From assembly GCA_030386875.1 (NCBI GenBank), contig CM059569.1, positions 44,059,842-44,123,841 on the forward strand: a DNA stretch of 64,000 bases. Direction: 5' to 3'. Made by a program: the position numbers and the translations under genes. Each line of letters opens with the position of its first letter. Position 1 is the stretch's first letter. Shown here in pieces: positions 55,651 through 64,000 of the stretch. Origin of the DNA: Morinoia aosen. Taxonomy: Eukaryota > Arthropoda > Malacostraca > Amphipoda > Talitridae. Below the pieces are notes generated by a model. It worked only from the letters and a program-made list of their open reading frames with translations, did no database searches and had not been told where the DNA came from.

Positions 55651-56887
55651 TACATAATTGTGCACACGACTCGTCAAATGACGGGATTCGATATTGTCTG
55701 TATAGAAATCTTCCAGATGTGGACCATAAAGAAATATTTTCATCCTAATAGCACCCGCGATTAAAATATTCTAATACTTGTTCACTGGTGAAACTCGCAT
55801 CACAGATACAGTAGTTAAGTATCTCTAAGAGCGTGAAAGGGAGACAGATCAACCAACAAAGACGAACAGCCAATTTTGTTTGTTCAATGAAATTTCCTGT
55901 TGAATATTTTCCGTATTTCTGATGGCGGCTTTGTGGAAGAAAAAGTTTTCTTCAGTTGGCCTCTCTTAGTTCACAGAGAAGAATTTGAAACTGATGAAAT
56001 TAGATCTTTTTGTTCGTTGTTTTTTGTTTTGCAGCTGCATATTTATTTCCGGTTTTTGTGTTTAAATTTAACTTTCTATAAATAAGCATGTTTGCACTTC
56101 TAGCAGACTGCATTAACCTTAAATAGCTTTAATTAACATTACTTGTGACGCTTTGGCGTTCACTCATTAAATTATCTTTGAGCTTGCTCTGCTTGGGCAG
56201 CATGTCTTCCTTTTAATAAAAGTGGGTCTGGTACCTCTAACTTATTTCTATTGCGTAAAAAGCAGTCTCTTTCTGCGACTTGAACTCCTCGACCCGGCTT
56301 TTGCAGCCTCTTGAATAGGCACTTACTATTCAAGGTAATTAATTGTCAATTAATTGGTAACATCTTAGTGCTATATGTAATCTTACAATAAGATACGATA
56401 TTCACCTAGTCGGCGACCGGACATCTTAAAACTCTGTATCTCTCTACTCAGAACGCCTCTAAAATTTCCTACCGGAGTACCGTGCTGATGACCGGCCGCG
56501 TCCATTGGGTGTCTTCTATTTTTAGCGAGTATCGTTTTAAAAACTAACCTTACGTTAAAGAAGATTTTCGGTCTTCATTTTAAAGGAATTCAATAATAAA
56601 AATTTCGCAGAGGACGCTCCTGTGCGTACTGTTGGAATCCTCAAGATCCACCTAACTTGGGTACGGTTTCTCTTTTTGCGTATCTCGGGAAACGACTTGC
56701 TGTTGTTCCCATGAAGTTCTTCTGTATTTGAAATAAATGTTCGACCAATTTCTCTTAAGTTTTAAGTCCTAAAATTTCATTGAACTAACATAGGGGAGAT
56801 TACGTTCACGAAATAGCTAAACCTATTTATTAATTTGTTCAAAGGAGACACTTGACCATTTATTGTATAAGAACAATCAATACTATA
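55651..56887. other. Interior of the hAT-like element, no gene seen
   Basis: It contains one half of an inverted pair (55665-55830) whose partner is at 59010-59180; otherwise unremarkable. Confidence 0.45.
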
Positions 56888-57633
56888 CTGCGTGCCCCAC
56901 AAAAATGTCCCGGACTTTTTAATTGATAATATCTCCGCTTAAATTAACATATTTTAATTGTCTTTTATTTACAATTTATTCAATTTGGTTTCCTTTTGAA
57001 ATAATATAAGTTTTTGAAAATCAGTTGAATAAACTTCAAGGTGATCGATTTACTGAAAGGGGTAGAAAAATTGTTCAAAGGGAAAGTTTTAAAAACAACA
57101 CTGGTGTTCTTCATCATTCCTCAATACCTACTGTTGAGAATAATTTCATAACGATGTATCGTACATACAACTAAGTATTTAAACCCTCTGAGAGGTTTCA
57201 AGTTTCAAGTGTTCTCAATAATAGTGTTTCAAGGACTGATAGAAAACGGTGGAATAATGGGTAAAACTCTTCGTTCAATGGTGGCTAGAAGTAATACTTG
57301 CCTTGAGAGAAATGGAGGGTATGTCGTTAAGGTTATATAAGGTAATGATTTGTTACTCCTTAAAATTTTTGTGTGTTCAGTTTTATGGAAACTACAAAAT
57401 AAGGAAGAATATCAATATTGTTTTAAAAACTTTTCATTTGAACAATTAATTTTTCTACTCCTTTCAGTAAATTGGACATTATAAAGTGGTTATTCAACCA
57501 ATTTTCAATAACATAAATTATTCGAAAAGGAAACAAAATTTACTACATTGTGAACAAAGGCAATTCAAATATGTTAATTTAAAGCTGAGATTTAATTAAT
57601 TAAAAATCGGGGACATTTTTACAGGACACCCGA
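56888..57633. mobile_element. 746-bp fold-back mariner-type MITE
   Basis: The inverted arms run about 240-280 bp inward from both ends, sharing aaaaatgtccc, attaacatattt, ggtttccttttgaaat and tttactgaaaggggtagaaa (and complements). TA flanks lie at 56886-56887 and 57634-57635. No coding frame. Confidence 0.75.
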
Positions 57634-57741
57634 TATAATAAAAAACCAGGTGTCCGTCAATGATAAGTATATGTTCTCGTGCGTAATTTCCCCAATCTCA
57701 TTACAATGGGAATCTGCTTGCTTGGACAGTATCATAAATAC

Positions 57742-58753
57742 ATACATACATACATACATATACCGGGCTTATCCTCCCTAAGGGAGGGTAGCCGACAGCA
57801 GGCCACAATCCCCACACTTAGTCACTAGAAGGCGAGAGAGGCAGCACTGGCTGCACCTGAACTGCTAGGATCAGCAGCAGCCCAGCACAACCACGTCCCA
57901 CAGTCAGGCCCGACAGCCACAGCTGGTTTACCCCGACCGCTTCATTGAGTGCAGCCCCTCCCCCCGCACATGACAGGTCAACCCCATCACAAGCGGGCAG
58001 CTTCCAGTAACGCGTCAGAAATAAAATTACCTCCTTATACACTGCTCCCACGCACTTCTGTCCGCAGCCATCCCTCTCGCCACGTCCACAGTCAGACCCC
58101 TCTCATACAAAGCACGTCTCACCCCATCCATCCAACTCAACCGTGGTCTACCTCGCGCTCGAAGACCACTCACTTCTGACATATATATCTTTTTCACCAG
58201 CCGCTCAACATTCATTCTTTCAACATGCCCAAACCATCCAAGCACTTTTTCATCCACTCGCCTGCTCAACTTTTTGATAACACCAGTCTGCCCCCTAACC
58301 AACTCATTCCTGATCCTATCTCTTCTAGTTACTCCATACGTGCTCCTCAAACACTTCATCTCAAACACATCCAACTTCCTCCTCTCAGCTGCTCTCAACC
58401 CCCAGGACTCTGCTCCATACAACAAAACTGGCACAATCAAACTTTCATACAGTCCCCTCTTAACATTCATACTCAAACTCCTGCATTCAAAAACTTTCCT
58501 CATTGCACCCAATGTCTTACAACCTTCACTCACTCGATGCTTCACTTCTACTTCCATACTATCCTTAACAGTCACATCCGACCCGAGGTACCTAAAATGC
58601 TCTACCTCCTCTAAAACTTCCCCATTCAATCTCACATCCAAAGTTCCAAACACTCCACCTCTTGAACATCTCATCACCTTACTTTTATTCACATTTACCC
58701 TCAATTTCCACCTTTCGCACACTCTACCAAACTCTGTAACCAGTCTCCAAACT
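57742..58753 (-). mobile_element. 5'-truncated LINE, 1,012 bp
   Basis: It is flanked by a perfect 15-bp target duplication CAGTATCATAAATAC (57727-57741, 58754-58768). On the minus strand it begins within the reverse transcriptase thumb and ends in a TATG-type simple tail (57742-57762). Confidence 0.93.
58027..58753 (-). pseudogene. LINE ORF2 C-terminal part
   Basis: The open frame covers the end of the reverse transcriptase and the post-RT region: LVTEFGRVCERWKLRVNVNK, SKVMRC, VEHFRYLGSDVT, VPVLLYGAESWGLR, GWFGHVERM, RGRPRLSWMDGVRRAL. This last half is shared by many crustacean and insect LINEs. The frame is open through 241 codons but lacks endonuclease and RT core, so it cannot act alone. 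Confidence 0.88.
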
Positions 58754-58768
58754 CAGTATCATAAATAC

Positions 58769-59890
58769 CATCGAAATATGAAAAACCAGGCATCTGCTCA
58801 CTTATGTTTATAAGTAGAAACCATTGCGTGAAAATCGAATCAACTGTCAAGAAAATGCAGCTCATCGCATTTAAATTTCAAAGGCATTTAAATGCTTAAA
58901 AGGTATGGCAAATTTTTTAAAAACCTCTTGCGAACAATAATTTAAATTACAATTCAGATAGGTATTATGTTATACAATTTGCTTGGTTGTTGTGTGCGTT
59001 TGTGACGTTTTTAAATATGCTTAATGACCGTATCTGTGATACGAGTTTTACCAGTCACAAGTATGAGAATACTGTATTTTAATCGCGGGTACTATTACAA
59101 TGGATATATTTGTTTGCTATTTTATCTTGAGATTTTTTTAAAACGATTCCATTGGATCCCGTCATTTTTGACCAATCATGTACACTAGTATCTTGATTAT
59201 TAACAATCTGTAGTCAATTTAAAAGTCGTTCGATAATAAAGAATATAATGAACATATGCACAGGTTTCAACACCTGCAACCGTTTACTACTAAGAATGAC
59301 TGTCGTGTGTTTATTTATACGTTTTGTGTCACGCTGTTAAGAATAATTGATAGGAAAAAATTTGCACTGGCGGTCTTGGTTCCAGTTCACGGTCAATTAA
59401 TACACTCATTTTCGTTGTGCAATAGCTCTATAATAAGTCACTTTCATCACAATTAGAGCGATCCATAGCCTTATATACTCAAGTTTGTATCGTGAATACC
59501 GAGTTCGGCGGGGTATTGCATATTACAATATGCTGTATTGTATATTACAATATACTGTATTGCAATGTACTGTATTGCATATTAAAATATACATACACAA
59601 GTTCGCAGTTGCTTTCAGTAATGCTGAATTTCTGTATCTCGGATACGACACGAATGGCTATAACTACTTCTCTTGCGGCTCAAAAATGCTGTGTTCTGAG
59701 TGTTTATTACTCTTATAAGAAATTTAAGTTACCTTTGGAATAAGCTGAAAGCATGGAAACTCCACTCAAACGAAAATTTGTTTTAGAAAGGTATTGAATC
59801 TCGTCATTTTTGACGGTGTGTGTACACTAGTTAAGAAATAAAATATTCATCTTATAAATTATGAATAGGTGAAGTAGGAGCCACAAAATT
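58769..59890. other. Interior of the hAT-like element, no gene seen
   Basis: AT-rich. 59010-59180 is the inverted partner of 55665-55830; 59510-59590 holds a short palindromic run of tattgcatattacaatatac type. Confidence 0.45.
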
Positions 59891-59899
59891 GTGAATAGG

Positions 59900-60140
59900 C
59901 GGAGTCGGTGTTGGAGTCGCCAAATTCTGGAGAAATGGAGTCGGAGTCGGAGTAGGAGTCGCCAAATTCTGAAAAGGTGGAGTCGGAGTCGGAGTCGGAG
60001 TCGCCAAATTCTGAAAAGGTGGAGTCGGAGTCGGAGTCGGAGTCGCCAAATTCTGAAAAGGTGGAGTCGGAGTCGGAGTCGGAGTCGCAAAATTCTGGAA
60101 AGGTGGAGTCGGAGTCGGAGTCGGAGTCGCAAATTTATTC
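59900..60140 (+). repeat. Right subterminal GGAGTC minisatellite
   Basis: 36-bp units (GGAGTC x3-4, then GCCAAATTCTGAAAAGGT) occur about six times. Oriented the same way as the left array, not inverted. The frames across it on both strands are repeat artefacts. Confidence 0.92.
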
Positions 60141-62499
60141 CACCGACTCCGCAACCCTGGTTTTGCCTGTGTGAATTACTAGTGTAGAATTTTTAGCTTC
60201 ATGCCGTTAGAAAGATTAAGCTTAATATCTGGCCCCGAGCAAATTGTCAGTGCTCCGAAGTTGATCCCCGCTTGCACTCCGGCGCCAGAGTGCTGGTGGG
60301 GGGTCGTTTTCGAAGAGACTCCTCGCTTTGAGGCGGCATGTTAATGCCAGATTGTTGCAGCTTAGCATGTGTTGATATGTGTTTTCCCAAGATACCGTGT
60401 GCATTTTCACCCAGTGTATTATTCCCGTACAGGAAGCTACGAGACACTTTACATTCCACTGCCACGTCACCTACCTTGCCCGATCATATCAAAAGGGTAA
60501 AATAACCCGGTAGCCAGACTTGGCAAAAGAACTGCCTCCTTCATTGGTTTCTTTTTACTTTCTACTAAACACACAATTACTGGACGGCAAGTGCAAGTAC
60601 CGCATTCCTCCTCCACCTCACTCAGAATTGAGACCTTTTTGGTTACAGCTAACCCAACTGCTGCTTAACCTGCAAGTCTATATTCAACCACAACTGGAGG
60701 AATAGCACCTTACCGTCCTCACTTATCAGTGACGCTATTTGCCGTCTCTAACCATTGGGTACCATTGCACACGACCTTCTCCACAATTACACTCCCCACA
60801 TACCGACGCAGCTGTGAGCCTGTTGCAGTTCCTACTCAAGATCGGACCTCAACATCGGCGCACCTTGAAGAGACCAATCTGCAGCCACCCAAATAAAAAG
60901 GCCAGAAATAAATAACCATATCTGTAAAGTTCGACGTTTTGTGAACTTCAAGTTTGGTGGCTTTACTCAAGTTTAGTTTTACTTTAGGCAGGTTTGAATT
61001 TTTGGCTGAAGGGGGGTCACCAGTTGGCGTCGAACGCCAACACTTAATTAATAAACTAATGACTTAATCTGACTCAGAAGGTGTGAGGGGTTCGGACGCG
61101 ATCTTTCCGGCGTCTTTAATCAAAAACAAAATACTATAATTTTCACCTCGGAACTGGACCATCGAAAGGATAAGAAAGTAGATATGGTTATTTAATTCTG
61201 GCCTGGTTTTATTGGTGGCTGTCAGATTGGGTCTTCCAGGTGCGCTGATGTTGACGTCCGATCTTGAGTAGGGACTGCAACAGGCTCACAGCTGCGTCGG
61301 TATGCGGAAGTGTAATTGTGGAGAAGGTCGTGTGCAATGGTATCCCGTGGTTAGTGACGGCAATAGCGTCTCTGATAAGTGAGGACGGTAAGTTGCAATT
61401 CCTCTAATGGTGTTAGAATATAGACTGGCAGGTTATGCAGCAGTTGGGTTAGCTGTAACCAATGATGTCTCAATTCTGAGATGAGGTGGAGGAATTGGAT
61501 ACTTGCTCTTGCCGTCCAGTAAATGGGGGGGTTTAATTTGAAGTGAAAAGGTAACGATGAAGGAGGCAGTTATTTTGCCAAGTCGGGCTACCGGGTTATT
61601 TTACCCTTTTGATATGATCGGGCAAGGTAAAGGTAGGTGACGTGGCAGTGGAATGTAAAGTGTCTCGTAGCTTCCTGTACGGAATAATACGCTGGGTGAA
61701 ATTGCACACGGTATTAAAACACATATCAACACATGCTATGCTGCAAACAATCTGGCATTAACATGCCGCCTCAAAGCGAGGAGTCTCTTCGAAAAACGAC
61801 CCCCACCAGCACTCTGGCGCCGGAGTGCAAGTGGGGAGCAACTTCGGAGCACTGACAATTTGCTCGGAGCCAGATCTTAATTCTAATATTTCTAACGGCA
61901 TGAAGCTAAAAATTCTACACTAGTAATTCACACAGGCAAAACTTTGCCTGGCGAAACTAAGATGGCATAAGCAGTGAACTGAGTATCCTGCCTCACTTAA
62001 TTAATAGCTAATGGTAAAAATCTACAGCATCTGCTAAATGCAAATGAACTAGAAAACACATGTTCCCAGTTCTTCCTAACTGAATTAATCAATGTACAAT
62101 GACTAAGAATTATACAATTACCATCTAACTAAACCTAACAAAATCAATAATATTCAATGTATAATACTGATTCTATGAGGAAAATCAGGTATTTAGTTAT
62201 TGGTATTTACAAGGTTTGTTCTGATTATCATCACAACAAAGGTTGACTATAAAATTTGTTAAGAATGATTTTTAATGTTGACTGTACATAAAAACTACAA
62301 CCACGTGATTATATCAAAACCCTACTTAATTGAAAATGCAGCTGTGACAAAATACAGCAATTGAGAATGATAATTTGATTGCTTTGATTAACAAAAAACA
62401 TTAAAGAAATAAGTTGATAATTTGATGTTAGTCTAACTTGATCACACAAATAACACCATATTGAATATTGGCTAAAGAAGTTATTTTTGATACAAAAGG

Positions 62500-62860
62500 G
62501 AAAATCCTAATCTTGATACAAATAACACCATATTGAGTATTGGCTTATGAAAAATATTAAAAATAAAAAAGGGAGATTTATAATTTGATAAGAATAACAC
62601 CATCTCAAATATTGGCTTATGAAAAATATTAAAAATAAAAAAGGGGAAATTTATAATTTGATAAGAATAACACCATCTTAAATATTGGCTTATGAAAAAT
62701 ATTAAAAATAAAAAGGGGAAATTTATATTTTGATAAGAATAACACCATCTTAAATATTGGCTTATGAAAAATATTAAAAATAAAAGGGGGAATTTATAAT
62801 TTGATAAGAATAACACCATCTTAAATATTGGCTTATGAAAAATGTGAAACATCAAAAGGG
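62500..62860. repeat. Tandem repeat of about 80-bp units, 4-5 copies
   Basis: Each unit reads ttgataagaataacaccatc, ttaaatattggcttatgaaa, aatattaaaaataaaaaggg, gaaatttata. The first unit merges with the outer end of the right arm of the inverted repeat (gataacaccatattg...), so the arm end seems to be the seed. Confidence 0.9.
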
Positions 62861-63104
62861 AAAATTTCCCTTAAAAATGGCTTTACATGAAATAGTGAAT
62901 TGTTTGCTGAAAACTTTAAGATAGGATATACAACAATACACAAGGAAAAATGGCCTGTGGGGAACCCAAGTTCTGGGCAAGGAAATCCTAAGCGTTTAGC
63001 ACTCTGGGAAAATTAAGGCAATTTTTCTTAATACATACACAATAAAATTATTGACGATTTACATATAATACATAAATATAGTTACCCGTAGAACAGCAAA
63101 GGCA
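62861..63104. other. No gene seen
   Basis: Short AT-rich stretch without recognisable content. Confidence 0.4.
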
Positions 63105-64000
63105 CACACAATATTTTAATTCTCACCAGTCAACAACCCTAGATATGCACGCTCTGTATGACACGAGACAATGACGCTAGATCGCATACGATGTTGCTGT
63201 CGCGCGTCCGTGGAAGGTTCCGTTAAAACGCAAATGTGAATTCTTAGGGATTGAATTGTTTTCGTTACACAATTTTGATAAAATTGAGGACAGAGATTAG
63301 TGAATTTCGTAATGTTATTTAATGCTAATGGTTGAATTTATTTTACTGAATTTTTAGATGATCATTCTGAGAATTTCGAAATTTCGACCAGGTTGCGGGA
63401 TAGAGATTCACTACAGCTACCCCCCAACGCATGTGGACCGAAAGGTCTGGTAACAGTGAAGCTGTTACCTGTAAATGCCCGAAATGATCATAAAAGGAAA
63501 ATCCTAACAGAAGGTTTGACAGGAGAGAATAGAATAAAAAATTTTTTTTACAGAACAGAAGTCACCACCCTAAGTCTGCGCGTAACGAGCTGGCGGACGA
63601 CTAGGTCTGCCAAAACTGCTAACGCGCTCGGGGGCAATAGAAGGATTAGGCTGTGGAGCTGTGAAAGTTGACGTTCGGATTCCCAACTGGGACAACGAAC
63701 GGGTCTCTGAGGCTTTTTCGTGATGAGGAACAACAGCAACAGAAACATCAGCCGAATTGAAGGTACCCGAATTACGAGGTTCCGACGACGTTCTTTGAAC
63801 GGTCTTCAAGGGAACAACGAACTCGTTACACTCCATAGTGGGAGGAAAGTTCCTAGCCAAGACAGAAAGGTGCACACAATATTTTAATTCTCACCAGTCA
63901 ACAACCCTAGATATGCACGCTCTGTATGACACGAGACAATGACGCTAGATCGCATACGATGTTGCTGTCGCGCGTCCGTGGAAGGTTCCGTTAAAACGCA
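63105..64000 (-). mobile_element. CsRn1-like Gypsy element, 3' part, broken, runs off the window
   Basis: A frame at 63875-63570 on the minus strand ends GRPSRPPARYAQT, like the Pol end RPPARYK at 41518. It is followed by a purine tract (plus strand gctaccccccaac, 63416-63428) and an LTR start (minus TGTAGTGAATC at 63415). The sequence from 63105 recurs identically from 63873 to the window edge (128 bp), consistent with a left and a right LTR about 770 bp apart. Only a small part of the coding region is present, so the element is broken. Confidence 0.7.

Larger units (their letters stand above)
53171..60159. mobile_element. 6,989-bp hAT-like element with GGAGTC arrays
   Basis: The terminal inverted repeats are CAGGGTTGCGGAGTCGG, with the perfect 8-bp target duplication GTTTTGCC (53163-53170, 60160-60167), and the pre-insertion sequence is confirmed by the other arm of the inverted repeat (61925). 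Both subterminal zones are GGAGTC minisatellites. No transposase is recognisable inside; the interior has filled with other elements. Confidence 0.92.
52437..62514. repeat. Second giant inverted repeat (arms 1.3-1.5 kb), split by a hAT element
   Basis: The left arm is 52437-53170 plus 60168-60925; the right arm is 61172-62514, its reverse complement at roughly 90% by eye (for example tatcaagattaggattt against aaaatcctaatcttgata, and ggcaaaactttgcctggcg). The spacer of about 250 bp (60926-61171) contains ggggtcaccag, the same tRNA-Trp primer-site-like block found in the CsRn1-like element. There is no coding frame. Judged by arm divergence it is older than the palindrome at 29.8 kb. Confidence 0.85.

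Noticed and set aside
57742-58753. Complete LINE
   Set aside because: Only the C-terminal third is present, bounded by a target duplication; no endonuclease or RT core.
59827-60187. Ser/Glu- and Arg-rich frames (SESESES, RSRSRS)
   Set aside because: Translation of the GGAGTC minisatellite in several frames.
62481-62855. 124-codon Phe-rich, membrane-like protein on the minus strand
   Set aside because: Translation of the ~80-bp tandem array; the peptide repeats with the DNA.

Overview
The window is animal nuclear DNA, most likely from an arthropod and probably an insect or crustacean. It has GT-AG introns, a neuronal gene that matches the animal tomosyn family exon by exon, an arthropod-type TATA+TCATTC promoter, and a dense nest of CsRn1-like and other Gypsy elements, hAT and mariner transposons and LINEs. 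I cannot name the species.

Layout. (1) 1-19.3 kb, plus strand: the last eight coding exons of tomosyn (STXBP5/Tomosyn family), coding 714-13380, ending in the R-SNARE-like tail, then a probable long 3'UTR. Its introns hold minisatellites, one of which has copied the exon-end/splice-donor junction six times, and a tiny hAT-type MITE. (2) 19.4-23.9 kb, minus strand: an intronless bZIP transcription factor gene (23066-23887) with a long, A-rich-on-plus 3' region that converges on the tomosyn 3' end near 19.3 kb. Both 3' regions carry copies of one short retroposon family, always in the sense orientation; one copy has a 13-bp target duplication. (3) 23981-25855: a degraded hAT transposon with 8-bp target duplication, about 95 bp upstream of the bZIP start codon. 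(4) 26.2-33.3 kb: a solo LTR of a CsRn1-like family, split by a second LTR of the same family in opposite orientation and by a 2.49-kb near-perfect palindrome. (5) 35.0-38.1 kb: a satellite built of GGAACGTTCC dyads, a second tandem array of roughly 110-120-bp units, and degenerate satellite edges, followed by a tRNA-like SINE scrap and a LINE fragment. (6) 39.1-52.4 kb: a CsRn1-like Gypsy element on the minus strand with unusually long (2.4 kb) LTRs; a very young second Gypsy element (47230-52372) sits inside its 5' LTR. (7) 52.4-62.5 kb: a second, older giant inverted repeat, split by a 6,989-bp hAT-like element that itself contains a mariner remnant, a fold-back mariner-type MITE and a 5'-truncated LINE. 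(8) 63.1-64 kb: the 3' end of another CsRn1-like element, cut by the window edge.

The only host genes I can support are tomosyn and the bZIP gene. Everything from 26 kb on is a nested repeat landscape, probably heterochromatin-like or a large intergenic TE island. The most unusual structure is the palindrome at 29819-32308: both outer ends look like the U3 start of an LTR, it has a 4-bp target duplication of the kind used by its neighbours, and each arm carries an inward-pointing core promoter plus a splice donor, so either promoter would make a long hairpin RNA.
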